Origin: an uncultured Pseudomonadota bacterium
GTDB lineage: Bacteria; Pseudomonadota; Gammaproteobacteria; CAJXQU01
DNA length: 64,000 nt
Direction: 5' to 3'
Assembly (NCBI GenBank): GCA_913058255.1
Contig: CAJXQU010000009.1
Location: 1 to 64,000, forward strand
Made by a program: the position numbers and the translations under genes. The notes under the pieces were generated by a model, which ran no database searches, was not told where the DNA came from, and saw nothing but the letters and a program-made list of their open reading frames with translations. Shown here piece after piece: positions 54,997-64,000 of the stretch (positions within the stretch are counted from its first letter, which is position 1; each line of letters starts with the position of its first letter).

Positions 54997-56001
54997 ATGT
55001 TGAAGCTGTTGGTTTCAAGCATTTTTAGTGTCTTATTTGCAGGCGTGATCTACGCTGCGTGGCTCTATGTCGATATGCAAAAGACGTTAGATGAGCCGAT
55101 GGCTTTAAAAGAAAACACGGTGATTTTTACAGTGAAACCTGGCGATAATATGAAAGTTATTTCTCAGCGTTTAAATAAAAGCCAAGCCTACGAGCACCCT
55201 GAACTTCTACGACTTACTGCAAAAATGCGCAAACTGGATAGCCGAGTTCATGCGGGTGAATATGAACTTAAACAAGGTATGACACCCAATGATTTTCTAA
55301 CCCTCGTTACCCAGGGCAAGGTTGTTCAACATAGTATTATTTTGGTTGAAGGGCTGACGTTTAGACAATACCTAAGTAAGTTAGCGGCTCAAGATGATCT
55401 GAAAAAAGAATTGACCGGTTTAACGGACGAGCAAATCATGACAAAGCTCGGTAAAGCTGGCGAGCACCCTGAAGGGCGTTTTTTCCCGGATAATTATTTT
55501 TATACGATTGGAACGAGTGATTTAGATATTCTAAACCGCGCTTATGTGGCAATGGAAACTACTTTAGAACAGTTATGGGAAAAGCGTGAAAAAGATTTGC
55601 CGTATAAAACACCTTACGAAGCATTAATAATGGCGTCAATCGTAGAAAAGGAGACTGGCAAAGCTGAAGAGCGGCCAACCATCGCTGGTGTCTTTGTTAG
55701 ACGACTTAGAAAAGATATGAAACTGCAAACAGATCCCACAGTAATTTACGGAATTGGCCCAGAATTTGACGGTAATATTACACGTAAACATTTACGAACA
55801 GATACGCCATACAACACGTATACACGAAAAGGTTTACCGCCTAGCCCTATTGCGATGCTTGGTTCTGCTTCTCTTGAGGCAGCACTACACCCAGCAAAAG
55901 GTGACTCGCTTTATTTTGTTGCTAAAGGTGACGGCAGCCATTATTTCTCTGCCACGTATAAAGAACATAATAATGCCGTTACAAAGTACCAATTGAGATA
56001 G
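54997..56001 (+). CDS. mltG: Endolytic murein transglycosylase MltG
   Basis: 334 residues: N-terminal membrane helix (about 5-25), LysM-like part (TVKPGDNMKVIS), then the YceG domain with catalytic Glu in MASIVEKETGKAEERP and LQTDPTVIYGIG. It cuts nascent glycan strands at the inner membrane. tmk begins two bases after its stop. Confidence 0.95.
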   Translation: MLKLLVSSIFSVLFAGVIYAAWLYVDMQKTLDEPMALKENTVIFTVKPGDNMKVISQRLNKSQAYEHPELLRLTAKMRKLDSRVHAGEYELKQGMTPNDFLTLVTQGKVVQHSIILVEGLTFRQYLSKLAAQDDLKKELTGLTDEQIMTKLGKAGEHPEGRFFPDNYFYTIGTSDLDILNRAYVAMETTLEQLWEKREKDLPYKTPYEALIMASIVEKETGKAEERPTIAGVFVRRLRKDMKLQTDPTVIYGIGPEFDGNITRKHLRTDTPYNTYTRKGLPPSPIAMLGSASLEAALHPAKGDSLYFVAKGDGSHYFSATYKEHNNAVTKYQLR

Positions 56002-56003
56002 TT

Positions 56004-56624
56004 ATGAGCGGAATGTTTATTACATTAGAAGGGATTGAAGGCGTCGGTAAGACGACACAGCTTGAGTTTATTGCTGAATATCTACGTACACGGGGCAGGG
56101 AGCTTGTTATCACTCGTGAACCCGGAGGTACTCTCATAGGCGAAGAAATTCGTAGCATAGTACTAGATAATAAACATACGGGGATGGCGGCTGATACAGA
56201 GCTGCTATTAATGTTTGCTGCACGCGCAGAGCATATCAATAAGGTCATTAGGCCCGCACTAGAGTCGGGTAAAGATGTGCTTTGTGATCGTTTTACAGAT
56301 GCAAGTTATGCTTACCAAGGTCTTGGCCGGAATATTCCTGCAGCAAGAATTACTCAGATGAAAGATTGGGTGTTGGGTGATTTGAAGCCCAACCTAACGA
56401 TCCTTCTGGATGCGCCAGTTGCAATAGGTTTGGAACGCGCAGCTAAACGCAGTGCAAAAGATCGTTTTGAGTCAGAAGCTTTAGATTTCTTTGAGACCGT
56501 TAGACATTGTTATTTACAAATCGCAGAAGATGAACCTGATCGTGTCAAGATTGTCGATGCTGCGGGAACACTCGAACAAGTTAAGCAGCAGGTTTTAACC
56601 ATTTTGGAACAAGAAGTTGGATAG
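56004..56624 (+). CDS. tmk: Thymidylate kinase
   Basis: 206 residues. P-loop GIEGVGKTTQ, DR motif in CDRFTDASYAYQG. It phosphorylates dTMP to dTDP. It overlaps holB by eight bases if the TTG start of holB is used. Confidence 0.96.
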   Translation: MSGMFITLEGIEGVGKTTQLEFIAEYLRTRGRELVITREPGGTLIGEEIRSIVLDNKHTGMAADTELLLMFAARAEHINKVIRPALESGKDVLCDRFTDASYAYQGLGRNIPAARITQMKDWVLGDLKPNLTILLDAPVAIGLERAAKRSAKDRFESEALDFFETVRHCYLQIAEDEPDRVKIVDAAGTLEQVKQQVLTILEQEVG

Positions 56625-57615
56625 TAATAACTTGCCAGTTTATCCGTGGCAAGTAAAACCGTGGCAACTCATTCAGTCGATGGTGACAACGGACAGATTG
56701 CCACATGCACTATTGATCTCTGGTTTGAAAGGGATGGGATTATTTGAATTTGCATCAAACTTTGCAAGTTCTATTCTCTGTGAGCAAGCCTTAGAATCCG
56801 GTGAGCAATGTCATCGTTGTTCCGCTTGTAATCTGATCAAGGCCGAAACGCATCCTGATCTACTCATCGTTGAGCCAGAAGAAGAGGGCAAGGCGATCAA
56901 AATTGATCAGATCCGAAAATTAGTTAGCTTTAGCCAATTTCAAAGTCATTATAGTAAACGTAAAGTAATCATTATTTGTCCTGCCGAGGCGATGAATACC
57001 AGTTCCGCAAATAGTCTGCTCAAGACACTCGAAGAACCGCCCGGTGATACCTTGATCATCCTTGTTAGTCAGCAACCATCAATGTTACCGATAACCGTGC
57101 GTAGTCGGTGTCAGAAAATCAAGATCTCAGCCACCTCTACAGAGGTTGAGGAATGGTTGAGTGACAAAGTAGAGCTTGAAAAAATTCAAACAGCACTGGC
57201 TTCTGGTTGTGGCCCATTATTTTTTGATGGTAAGGAAGAGCTCGATCAGTCTATTGATAGGAAAAGCTTACTAGATGACTTAGAACTAATGTCTAACAAA
57301 CAGAAAGATCCTATCGATACTGCGGAGCAATGGTCTAAAAAACAGCCACATGAGACATTTTTCTGGTTGTTAAATATCTGTCAGGATATGTTGAAATTAA
57401 GTTCCATAGATAATCCCAACCAAGCCAAACTCGTCAACCAAGACCTTTGTGAACGACTACACCAGCTAGCTAAGCAATATGAAACTAAAGGAATCTTCAA
57501 TATTTACGATAAACTATTTGAATATCATCGATTGATTTCAACGAATACAAGCGTAAAAACATCAACCATGTTCGAAGACTTAACTGTCGAATGGGTTAAT
57601 TTGAGAAGACTATAG
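56617..57615 (+). CDS. holB: DNA polymerase III subunit delta'
   Basis: 332 residues, AAA+ clamp-loader subunit. Zinc-binding cysteines in CEQALESGEQCHRCSAC; sensor region SLLKTLEEPPGDTL. The tracked start is a TTG overlapping tmk; a TTG five codons on (LPVYPWQ) is an alternative, so the first residues are uncertain. Together with other subunits it loads the beta clamp. Confidence 0.93.
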   Translation: MDSNNLPVYPWQVKPWQLIQSMVTTDRLPHALLISGLKGMGLFEFASNFASSILCEQALESGEQCHRCSACNLIKAETHPDLLIVEPEEEGKAIKIDQIRKLVSFSQFQSHYSKRKVIIICPAEAMNTSSANSLLKTLEEPPGDTLIILVSQQPSMLPITVRSRCQKIKISATSTEVEEWLSDKVELEKIQTALASGCGPLFFDGKEELDQSIDRKSLLDDLELMSNKQKDPIDTAEQWSKKQPHETFFWLLNICQDMLKLSSIDNPNQAKLVNQDLCERLHQLAKQYETKGIFNIYDKLFEYHRLISTNTSVKTSTMFEDLTVEWVNLRRL

Positions 57616-57616
57616 A

Positions 57617-57973
57617 ATGAATGCATTACCAAACAAAGGCAAACAGGGCATTTTGTCATTATCGATACGTGATAAAAGCTCGTTATATGCCTCTTATATG
57701 CCTTACATAAAGAATGGCGGCTTGTTTATACCAACCTCAAAAGGCTATAAACTAGGTGATGAAGTGTTTATGTTGCTTACTGTCATGGAAAATAAAGAGC
57801 GTGTACCTGTTGCTGGAACTGTTGTTTGGATTACACCAAAAGGCGCACAAGGTAGCAAAACACCGGGTATAGGTGTTCAGTTCAGTAACCTCGATAAGGG
57901 CGCAACACAAAAGAAAATTGAAACCGAACTATCAGGTGCGGTAGGATCTGATCGTCAAACACACACAATGTAG
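57617..57973 (+). CDS. pilZ: Type IV pilus protein PilZ
   Basis: 118 residues, a lone PilZ domain. Position between holB and tatD is the same as for the founding PilZ of Pseudomonas. The RxxxR and D/NxSxxG motifs that bind c-di-GMP are not visible (NGGLFIPT instead), consistent with the original PilZ, which does not bind c-di-GMP but acts in pilus assembly through PilF/PilB partners. No pilus genes are in the window. Confidence 0.88.
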   Translation: MNALPNKGKQGILSLSIRDKSSLYASYMPYIKNGGLFIPTSKGYKLGDEVFMLLTVMENKERVPVAGTVVWITPKGAQGSKTPGIGVQFSNLDKGATQKKIETELSGAVGSDRQTHTM

Positions 57974-58016
57974 ATCCTAAATTATTTAAGGATCACGTAA
58001 CAAGGATTCTTAAGTA

Positions 58017-58805
58017 ATGTCAGCAGTAAAACTGGTCGATTCGCACTGCCACCTTCCTATGATCAAACATGAAGAAGGTTTGGATAAAATACTTTCAAAC
58101 GCAAAAGAAGCAGGAGTAGGGCACATGCTCTGCGTTTCTGTTGATCTGGATAGTTATCCAGAAATCAAGCAGATAGCGGATCAATATGAGCATATTTATG
58201 CATCTGTCGGCGTGCATCCAAACACCGAAGTCAAAACAGAAGCCACGGTCGAAAATTTGGTTGAACTTTCACAAAACGAAGCAAAAGTCATCGCCATCGG
58301 TGAAACTGGCTTAGATTACTTTCGATCGGAAGATGAAGATCACAGCGCTCAGCAACAACGCTTTATTACACACATCAAGGCCGCCAATCAGGTTAATAAA
58401 CCCTTGATCATTCATACACGGGAAGCTGGTGACGATACCATTGCGATCATGCGTGAATATAAAGCAGATCAATGTACTGGTGTAATGCATTGTTTTGTCG
58501 ATGATTATGACATCGCAAAAAAAGCGCTGGATCTAAATTTCTACATCTCATTTTCGGGCATTGTCACATTCAAAAATGCCGCACAAGTCCAAGATGTAGC
58601 AAAAAGAATTCCATTAGATCGCTTATTGGTTGAAACCGACTCACCATATTTAGCACCTGTTCCACACCGAGGCAAAACTAACGAACCAGCCTACGTTAAG
58701 CACGTGGCAGAATTTGTTGCTGAATTACGTGGGATTTCAGTAGAAGAGGTGATCACAGCATCAACTGAAAATTTCTTTAAGTTATTCCACACGGCAAAAG
58801 TTTAA
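58017..58805 (+). CDS. TatD-family metal-dependent hydrolase (YcfH type)
   Basis: 262 residues. Metal ligands: DSHCHL, GETGLDYF, HTREAG, HCFVDD and ETDSPYLAP. TatD proteins are 3'-5' DNases, and the YcfH branch usually follows holB or pilZ, as here. It closes the fab-to-tatD cluster. Confidence 0.92.
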   Translation: MSAVKLVDSHCHLPMIKHEEGLDKILSNAKEAGVGHMLCVSVDLDSYPEIKQIADQYEHIYASVGVHPNTEVKTEATVENLVELSQNEAKVIAIGETGLDYFRSEDEDHSAQQQRFITHIKAANQVNKPLIIHTREAGDDTIAIMREYKADQCTGVMHCFVDDYDIAKKALDLNFYISFSGIVTFKNAAQVQDVAKRIPLDRLLVETDSPYLAPVPHRGKTNEPAYVKHVAEFVAELRGISVEEVITASTENFFKLFHTAKV

Positions 58806-59044
58806 TATAGATATTCTTTATCGAGTTACTGTGTTTAAACTTAAGTTCGCATAATGTATATTATGTTAAATTTAAGATGTGACTTAACACCCTTTTTGTA
58901 GGCTGTTTGTGTTTTAGAACAGTCCTATTGCTTTATAAACTATGAAATTCGTTTTTGGATCAATATCTTCTCAGCACTGTAATAGTTTTGATCCTGTAAC
59001 TAATTAAGGTTAACTAACGTCTTTACACGCAAACGCTTAAATCA

Positions 59045-59566
59045 TCAATTAGAAATACTCAATCGGTTATTTCTATCTCGGCTTTTGAGGATTAGTTCAT
59101 CATTGGTAACTTGAGATGGTTGTTTTGCTAGACGATCATAAAGAACTACGTTTACCGTAGCCGCTAAGTTCATACAGCCGATGGTCGGTACATAAACCAC
59201 GTCATCAGCGTGATCAATTAAGGCTTGGTTTATTGAGCCATCTTCAGGGCCAAAAATATAAAAAGCATTCTCAGGATGTTCATATTCAGGTAATGGTATC
59301 GCTCCAACTACTAGCTCTATGCACACTATTTTATTTTGTTTAGGCATGTTATCTAATAGCGAATCCACCTTAGAAATAACCACTCCTTTACTGACCTTTC
59401 GATGAGTATCAGTAGAACGAGATTGATGACTCAACGCGCGAGGATAACGTTTACCGGTATAAAAAATACGTTCGACTTGGTAGTTTCCAGCTGCGCGCAT
59501 AACTGAACCTACATTGTCTGGACTTTTGGGATTAACTAAGCCAATGGTCACTTTGGAAGAGTTCAT
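59045..59566 (-). CDS. SpoU/TrmH-family RNA methyltransferase
   Basis: 173 residues with the knotted-fold motifs: LVNPKSPDNVGSVMRAAGNY (motif 1), FIFGPEDG-like YIFGPEDGSI (motif 2) and PTIGCMNLAATVNVVLYD (motif 3, SAM knot). It probably 2'-O-methylates an RNA; tRNA or rRNA target unclear. Short single-domain form without an RNA-binding extension. Neighbours give no further clue. Confidence 0.87.
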   Translation of the reverse strand: MNSSKVTIGLVNPKSPDNVGSVMRAAGNYQVERIFYTGKRYPRALSHQSRSTDTHRKVSKGVVISKVDSLLDNMPKQNKIVCIELVVGAIPLPEYEHPENAFYIFGPEDGSINQALIDHADDVVYVPTIGCMNLAATVNVVLYDRLAKQPSQVTNDELILKSRDRNNRLSISN

Positions 59567-59809
59567 AAAAATAATGATGTGTCTAAAATAAAGAAGGCTT
59601 CATCATACTCGTTATCAGTAAAGACAGTGAGAACCATTGTTAAACTAATAGAGCTAAGGAAATAGATCTGAAAATATCTGAGGTAGTTGATAAATATATG
59701 CTAATCAATAAGAAAATATGGAAGTAAAATAAAGTTGATAGTGCCTGTCATAGGTTTAGGAAGATTTAAATCAACTGACCCTGCCCCATTGAGATATTTG
59801 AAAACCAAT

Positions 59810-60295
59810 TTATTTTCTCGACTTTGCCCATGGATCGATACCCGAATGAACAGAGCTACTTAAAGGTTTTGGCGGCTTCCGATCATTCTTCTTAGTGACA
59901 TAATGTTCACCCGAACCGGAGTTATATTCAGCCGATTTCTTAGCACGTTTTTTATGCAATCGTTCAGCATCTTCTAGACTTAGTTCAGCAGGACTTCTCG
60001 GTACATGATCGTCAGGCATAATGCGATCTCTAGGCGATAATTGATAGTTTTCATCAGAGGCTCTAGGTAAGTTTTTAAATTCATACAAATAAAAAATCTC
60101 AACCTTTTCACGTGCCCAATCTATTTTTTTGAGAAACTTGACGCTGGACTCAATGCTAGGATTGGTCTTAAAGCAATTAATATTGAGATAGGCAAAAAGA
60201 ATATCAAAACCGTAGTGATCGACCAGTTCAATCAACAAATTTTTTGAACTGACACCGTGCAACGGGTTGTTTGTGTAATTAATTTCATCATTCAT
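59810..60295 (-). CDS. VF530-family DNA-binding protein with long tail
   Basis: 161 residues. Residues about 9-73 form the VF530 domain ([49 protein letters not shown]). The remaining 85 residues are charged, Lys/Ser/Pro-rich and probably disordered, an extension unusual for this short family. VF530 is a structurally known DNA-binding fold of unclear role. It stands alone between intergenic regions. Confidence 0.8.
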   Translation of the reverse strand: MNDEINYTNNPLHGVSSKNLLIELVDHYGFDILFAYLNINCFKTNPSIESSVKFLKKIDWAREKVEIFYLYEFKNLPRASDENYQLSPRDRIMPDDHVPRSPAELSLEDAERLHKKRAKKSAEYNSGSGEHYVTKKNDRKPPKPLSSSVHSGIDPWAKSRK

Positions 60296-60574
60296 GATAG
60301 ATGTCCATCTAAGAGAGGTAAGTGTGTCGTAATGCCTTTTTGCAATTTAGTTATAATATAACACGACAAAGGCTTTACCTTTCTTTCCTATAATGTCGTG
60401 CTAGTACCGTTTAGATGATGCGCCTCGCTTAACGGGAAAGTGAGTTTAGCTATTAACTAGAGCAGCGCTGGAATGCATGGTGAGACATAGAGACAAAGTT
60501 AAAACCACTCGCTGGATAATGGTTTATAATTTGCGGCATATGAAAGAATCTCTCATGGTCTTGAGACCACAGTG

Positions 60575-61225
60575 TGTAACGGTACAATTTAGTTGGAGAC
60601 ATTGTTAGAGGTATTATTACAAGAACTAACGAGGACAACATGTCAAAGAAAATACTATCATCTGAATATAAACGTGAATGTGTGGAGCTAGTGATTGTTC
60701 ATGGACATAGACAAAAAGAAGTCGCCGCAACGATGGAGGTTGGTTTATTTTCCATTCAACGCTGGGTCACCCAATATCGAAAAGAACAATCGGGAGTCAC
60801 ACCAAAAGCAACCGCAATGACATTAGAGCAACAGCGTATTCAAGAATTAGAAAAACAAGTTAAGCAATTGCAAAGTGACAACGCTCTGCTAAAAAAAGCG
60901 TCAGCCTTCTTCGCTATGGAAATGAACAACGGCAACAAGTTGCGGTGAAACTGAAGAAGGCTGGAAACAACGTTCAGCAAATCTGTCGCTGCTTATCATT
61001 GGCACCGAGCACGTTTTATTATCGCGCTAAGCCTAAAGTCATTAATGTTGAAAAAGTAAAACTTGATGCTGCAATGAAACAAGTTCATCACGATATGGAT
61101 GCCACTTATGGTAAACGTAGAATGTTAGTAGAGCTACAATCTATGGATTTTGAGTTAGGCATTCATCGAGTAAGAACGTCAATGAAGCGGTTAAAGCTTG
61201 TCGCGAAGCGACCTAATTGGGCTTA
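60575..61225 (+). mobile_element. IS3-family element, 3'-truncated
   Basis: The left terminal repeat begins TGTAACGGTAC (60575), loosely like the ends of the other IS3 copies. orfA is complete and orfB stops after 93 codons, followed within 20 bp by the 3' end of livF. The right end of the IS is missing. Confidence 0.8.
60640..60948 (+). CDS. IS3-family transposase OrfA
   Basis: 102 residues: HTH domain (about 6-50; HRQKEVAATMEVGLFSIQRWV) and a leucine-zipper coiled coil (QQRIQELEKQVKQLQSDNALLKK). An A7G run at 60891-60898 near the 3' end marks the usual -1 frameshift site into orfB. Intact but without a working OrfB. Confidence 0.88.
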   Translation: MSKKILSSEYKRECVELVIVHGHRQKEVAATMEVGLFSIQRWVTQYRKEQSGVTPKATAMTLEQQRIQELEKQVKQLQSDNALLKKASAFFAMEMNNGNKLR

Positions 61226-61226
61226 A
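60945..61226 (+). pseudogene. IS3-family transposase OrfB, truncated
   Basis: Only the first 93 residues: the N-terminal HTH_21-type region (QQICRCLSLAPSTFYYRAKP, YGKRRMLVELQ). The DDE catalytic core is absent; the ORF ends KRPNWA* at the junction with livF. Confidence 0.85.
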
Positions 61227-61246
61227 CTACTCAAAACCACCATTTC

Positions 61247-61960
61247 TTACATCCCTAAATAAGTTTTACGTACCTCATCATCTTCTCGCAAATCTTCAGC
61301 CTTACCTTCAAGCGCGACATCACCTGTCTCTAGAACATAGCCATAGTCTGCAAGTGCCAACGCAAGGCGAGCATTCTGTTCAACTAAGACAATAGTGCTA
61401 CCATGCGCGTGAATCTGTTTAATAATTCTCGCTATTTCCTGGCACATGATCGGCGATAAACCTAAGGAAGGTTCATCCATCAATATTAGTCTAGGACTAG
61501 ACATTAATGCTCGTCCCATTGCCAGCATTTGCTGTTCACCACCACTCATGGTTCCTGCAGCCTGGTTAACACGTTCTTTCAAACGCTTGAAATGTGAAAA
61601 GACAAGTTCAATATTTCTCGCCACTTCTTTCGGGTCTTTTCTTAGATAGGCTCCCATTTCAAGATTTTCCATGACAGTCATCTGCGGAAATACACGACGA
61701 CCTTCAGGAATATGGGCAATACCTATACCAGTAATCTCTTCGGGAGGGAGGTGTGTAATTGAATTGCCTTCAAAAAGCACTTCACCTGATGAGGGTCTAA
61801 CCAATCCCGAGATCATTCTCAACGTTGTACTTTTTCCCGCACCATTAGCACCAATTAAAGTAACTATATCGCCTTCTAGGACTTTAATAGAAATATCTCG
61901 AGTCGCCTCGACTTTGCCATAATGGACAGCTGTGTTTTTAAGTTCAAGCAACAATGTCAT
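61247..61960 (-). CDS. livF: Branched-chain amino-acid ABC transporter ATPase LivF
   Basis: 237 residues. Walker A IGANGAGKST, signature TMSGGEQQML, Walker B LILMDEPSLGLSP. It powers high-affinity uptake of branched-chain amino acids or a related substrate. Overlaps livG by 17 bp. It is the last liv gene; the IS fragment lies just beyond it, and no terminator was seen. Confidence 0.9.
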   Translation of the reverse strand: MTLLLELKNTAVHYGKVEATRDISIKVLEGDIVTLIGANGAGKSTTLRMISGLVRPSSGEVLFEGNSITHLPPEEITGIGIAHIPEGRRVFPQMTVMENLEMGAYLRKDPKEVARNIELVFSHFKRLKERVNQAAGTMSGGEQQMLAMGRALMSSPRLILMDEPSLGLSPIMCQEIARIIKQIHAHGSTIVLVEQNARLALALADYGYVLETGDVALEGKAEDLREDDEVRKTYLGM

Positions 61961-62711
61961 CTGCTCCTAGATAAGCTTCAATTACCTTATCGTTATTAAT
62001 GATTTCTTCGGGTAAACCTTCGGCCAACTTTTCACCAAAATCAAGCACGGTTATTTTGTCGCAAAGGCTCATTACAGTTTTCATGTCATGCTCCACTAAT
62101 AAAACCGTAATACCCCAGGTATCTCGAATTTTCTTTATCAGACCGACCATAACCGCTTTCTCACTCGAGTTCATTCCAGCAACTGGTTCGTCAAGCATCA
62201 ATAGTTCAGGCTCAGTAGCAAGTGCCATTGCAACGCCTAACACACGCTGATGTCCATGCGATAAATTTAAGGCTAAATTATCTTGCTCATCTTTTAAGCC
62301 CAAAAATTCTATAATCTCTTTTGAGCGTGCAAGATTACCTGCTTCAGCTTTAGTATTATGTCTAAAGATCGCATTCAGTAATGATGTGTCAGCGTTAAGA
62401 TGTCGTGCAATGATGACATTTTCGAGTACCGTAAATTCAGGGAAAAGTGCCGCCCTTTGAAAGGTACGCACCGCACCTAACTTAGCAATCTTACTTGAAT
62501 GTAATCCTGAAATTACCTTGCCCTTAAATTCAACCGTGCCAGAAGTGGGTGTATAAAAACCGCTCACCACATTAAAGAAGGTTGTTTTACCAGCTCCGTT
62601 AGGGCCAATTACTCCACGAATCTCACCTTTCTCCACATCCAGATCGATTGAGTTATTCGCAACTAAACCACCAAAGTGTTTTGATAAACCTTTTACAGAA
62701 AAAAATGACAC
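61944..62711 (-). CDS. livG: Branched-chain amino-acid ABC transporter ATPase LivG
   Basis: 255 residues from a GTG at 62711, which has GGAGG nine bases upstream and follows the livM stop by one base. The tracked start (62735) adds an unconserved MAKRRCVK overlapping livM. Walker A IGPNGAGKTT, signature LSHGHQRVL, Walker B LLMLDEPVAGMN. Confidence 0.9.
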   Translation of the reverse strand: MSFFSVKGLSKHFGGLVANNSIDLDVEKGEIRGVIGPNGAGKTTFFNVVSGFYTPTSGTVEFKGKVISGLHSSKIAKLGAVRTFQRAALFPEFTVLENVIIARHLNADTSLLNAIFRHNTKAEAGNLARSKEIIEFLGLKDEQDNLALNLSHGHQRVLGVAMALATEPELLMLDEPVAGMNSSEKAVMVGLIKKIRDTWGITVLLVEHDMKTVMSLCDKITVLDFGEKLAEGLPEEIINNDKVIEAYLGADDIVA

Positions 62712-62712
62712 T

Positions 62713-63702
62713 TTAACGCACCTCCTTTTTGCCAACCAAGCCTAGGAAAAATGATTTGATCCGCGGTAATAATGTTTCTAATCCACCCGGCATAAAGACC
62801 AGAAATAAAATCAATATTAAGCCAAATAAAAGTGGTCGCCATTCCTGAAGAGGTCGTGCTAGCTCAAACACTAAAGACATAGAGAAAACACCGATCAATG
62901 GCCCCCAATAGGTTTTCACTCCACCAACGACAACCCAGATGATCAAGTAAACCATTTCAACCATCTCAAAATTATGTGGATCAATCGAGCCTACTTGGTA
63001 AGCTAATAGCGACCCCGCAATGCCAGCAAAAAAACCGGCAACACAAAAAATCAAAACACGATAGCGAGTGACGTTTATACCGATACTTTCACATAGTTCG
63101 CTATCTGCATAAATTGATTTCCAGGCATTTCCCACCCGTGAACGGTCGATGCGATAGAGAACTAAAAGAGCTAAGACAGTAAAGATCAAAGTGAAAAAAT
63201 AAAAGTTAGTAGAATCCCAAAAATCGATAAAATACCAATCTCCCTGTTGGCCAATTTCCAGCTTTGGTATGCCATTCACACCACGCGCACCACCAAAAGG
63301 AGTATGAAACTTTAACCACACATGGCGAATAAACTCACCCAGTGCGAAAGAAGCTATAAAAAATGCAAAACCAATAGTTCTTGAAAGTGGCAATGCAAGT
63401 ATAAGACTTACTCCAACAGTAATAACTGCCGCCAAAGGCATTGCTGCATAGAATGGCACGCCAAACTTTTTCGCAAGAATACCAGTGGCATAGGCTCCAA
63501 CACCCATAAGTATGTAGTGACAAAGCGTCCAATCTCCTGTGGTTGTCATCAAGCGATAACTCTGTGCCAGGATCACATTGATCAGAAAGATAGTTAATAA
63601 CTCAAGTCTATACGCGGATACAACTTGAGGAGCAAAACAAAACAAGCCAATGACTATAACGACTGGCAACCAAATAAATGATGATGAGTTAGACTTTGAC
63701 AT
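62713..63702 (-). CDS. livM: Branched-chain amino-acid ABC permease LivM
   Basis: 329 residues, about nine to ten membrane helices; conserved permease block GNAWKSIYADSELCESIGINVTRYR facing the ATPases. It forms the inner-membrane channel with LivH. It overlaps livH by 14 bp. The periplasmic binding protein is not in the window. Confidence 0.9.
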   Translation of the reverse strand: MSKSNSSSFIWLPVVIVIGLFCFAPQVVSAYRLELLTIFLINVILAQSYRLMTTTGDWTLCHYILMGVGAYATGILAKKFGVPFYAAMPLAAVITVGVSLILALPLSRTIGFAFFIASFALGEFIRHVWLKFHTPFGGARGVNGIPKLEIGQQGDWYFIDFWDSTNFYFFTLIFTVLALLVLYRIDRSRVGNAWKSIYADSELCESIGINVTRYRVLIFCVAGFFAGIAGSLLAYQVGSIDPHNFEMVEMVYLIIWVVVGGVKTYWGPLIGVFSMSLVFELARPLQEWRPLLFGLILILFLVFMPGGLETLLPRIKSFFLGLVGKKEVR

Positions 63703-64000
63703 TACCTAATAATCCTGTTGGTTTAACCACTAAAACAATGGCCATAAAGAGAACACCTACCATAGTGGCGGTCACTGAATCGTAAACGGTTGAAATAAAA
63801 GTATGGATAAAACCTAGAATAAAGGCTGCGAGAACCGCACCTTCAATACTCGCCATACCACCAACGATAACTACAATAAATGCCGTAACTCCATAAACAT
63901 GCCCCATATAAGGTGTGACAGGTATAATGGGAGCCATTAATGCTCCACTCACTCCTGCAAAACCTCCAGACAGAAGCATCGCAAGTGATGTCATCTTATT
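63689..64000 (-). CDS. livH: Branched-chain amino-acid ABC permease LivH (partial)
   Basis: Only the C-terminal part (about 104 codons) is present; the reading frame stays open to the window edge (NKMTSLAMLLSGG), so the tracked Met at 63994 is internal. Membrane helices and the family stretch FIVVIVGGMASIEGAVLAAFILG support LivH. The gene continues beyond 64000. Confidence 0.9.
   Translation of the reverse strand, partial: NKMTSLAMLLSGGFAGVSGALMAPIIPVTPYMGHVYGVTAFIVVIVGGMASIEGAVLAAFILGFIHTFISTVYDSVTATMVGVLFMAIVLVVKPTGLLGNVKV

Noticed and set aside
1-64000. tRNA and rRNA genes
   Set aside because: I looked for T-loop and CCA-end patterns in intergenic regions and found none convincing; a covariance-model scan would be decisive.

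Overview
The window looks like a contig from an AT-rich (roughly 40% GC by eye) Gram-negative gammaproteobacterium, probably marine or aquatic. The evidence is the gene order rne / rluC / sppA-like / yceF / yceD / rpmF / plsX / fabHDG / acpP / fabF / pabC / mltG / tmk / holB / pilZ / tatD, a cydABX-DC oxidase operon, a NarX/NarL-type two-component pair and several outer-membrane porins. No rRNA, tRNA or CRISPR array was seen. The first 47 bases are Illumina Nextera adapter, so position 1 is a contig end, and the first gene is cut there. At the other end the livH gene runs off the window.

Layout. 48-5,000: a truncated membrane protein, then a minus-strand operon (NarX-like kinase, NarL-like regulator, PAS-PAS-GGDEF-EAL protein with both catalytic domains degenerate). 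5,000-9,400: a TorF-type putative porin behind a strong hairpin and AT-rich repeats, a YigB-like HAD phosphatase, and a PAS sensor cut off by a damaged IS3 element. 9,500-13,700: a trimeric-type porin, a GMC flavoprotein dehydrogenase, its Tat-exported small subunit and a glyoxalase I. 14,200-17,200: a gene-poor stretch with a ribbon-helix-helix protein, IS30 and other IS debris and two paralogous small secreted proteins. 17,200-23,600: a five-gene minus-strand cluster in which every product appears exported (outer-membrane protein, Cys-type sulfatase, HAD hydrolase, FGE-type sulfatase-maturing lipoprotein, PLD-family lipoprotein). 24,700-31,100: cytochrome bd oxidase with its small subunit CydX (absent from the ORF track) and the CydDC exporter. 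31,700-36,000: a secreted repeat protein with a regular four-fold Cys...Trp module and a peptidoglycan-binding end, a thioredoxin-fold protein, a DUF2059 protein and a Bcr/CflA exporter. 36,000-39,050: an accessory island of IS3 remnant, 5'-truncated ardA and an AbiE toxin-antitoxin pair with two inverted-repeat operators. 39,100-58,800: core genes as listed, with a flippase inserted between rluC and sppA. 59,000-64,000: an RNA methyltransferase, a VF530 protein, a truncated IS3 and the liv branched-chain amino-acid transporter.

The genes group into respiration and redox sensing (NarXL-like, cydABX-DC, possible ArcA-type boxes), envelope functions (porins, sulfatase cassette, repeat protein), the fatty-acid and envelope core, and defence or mobile DNA (AbiE, ArdA, four or more IS fragments). 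The least explained items are the four-module repeat protein and the all-exported sulfatase-maturation cassette. All family assignments come from reading the protein sequences; no database search was run.
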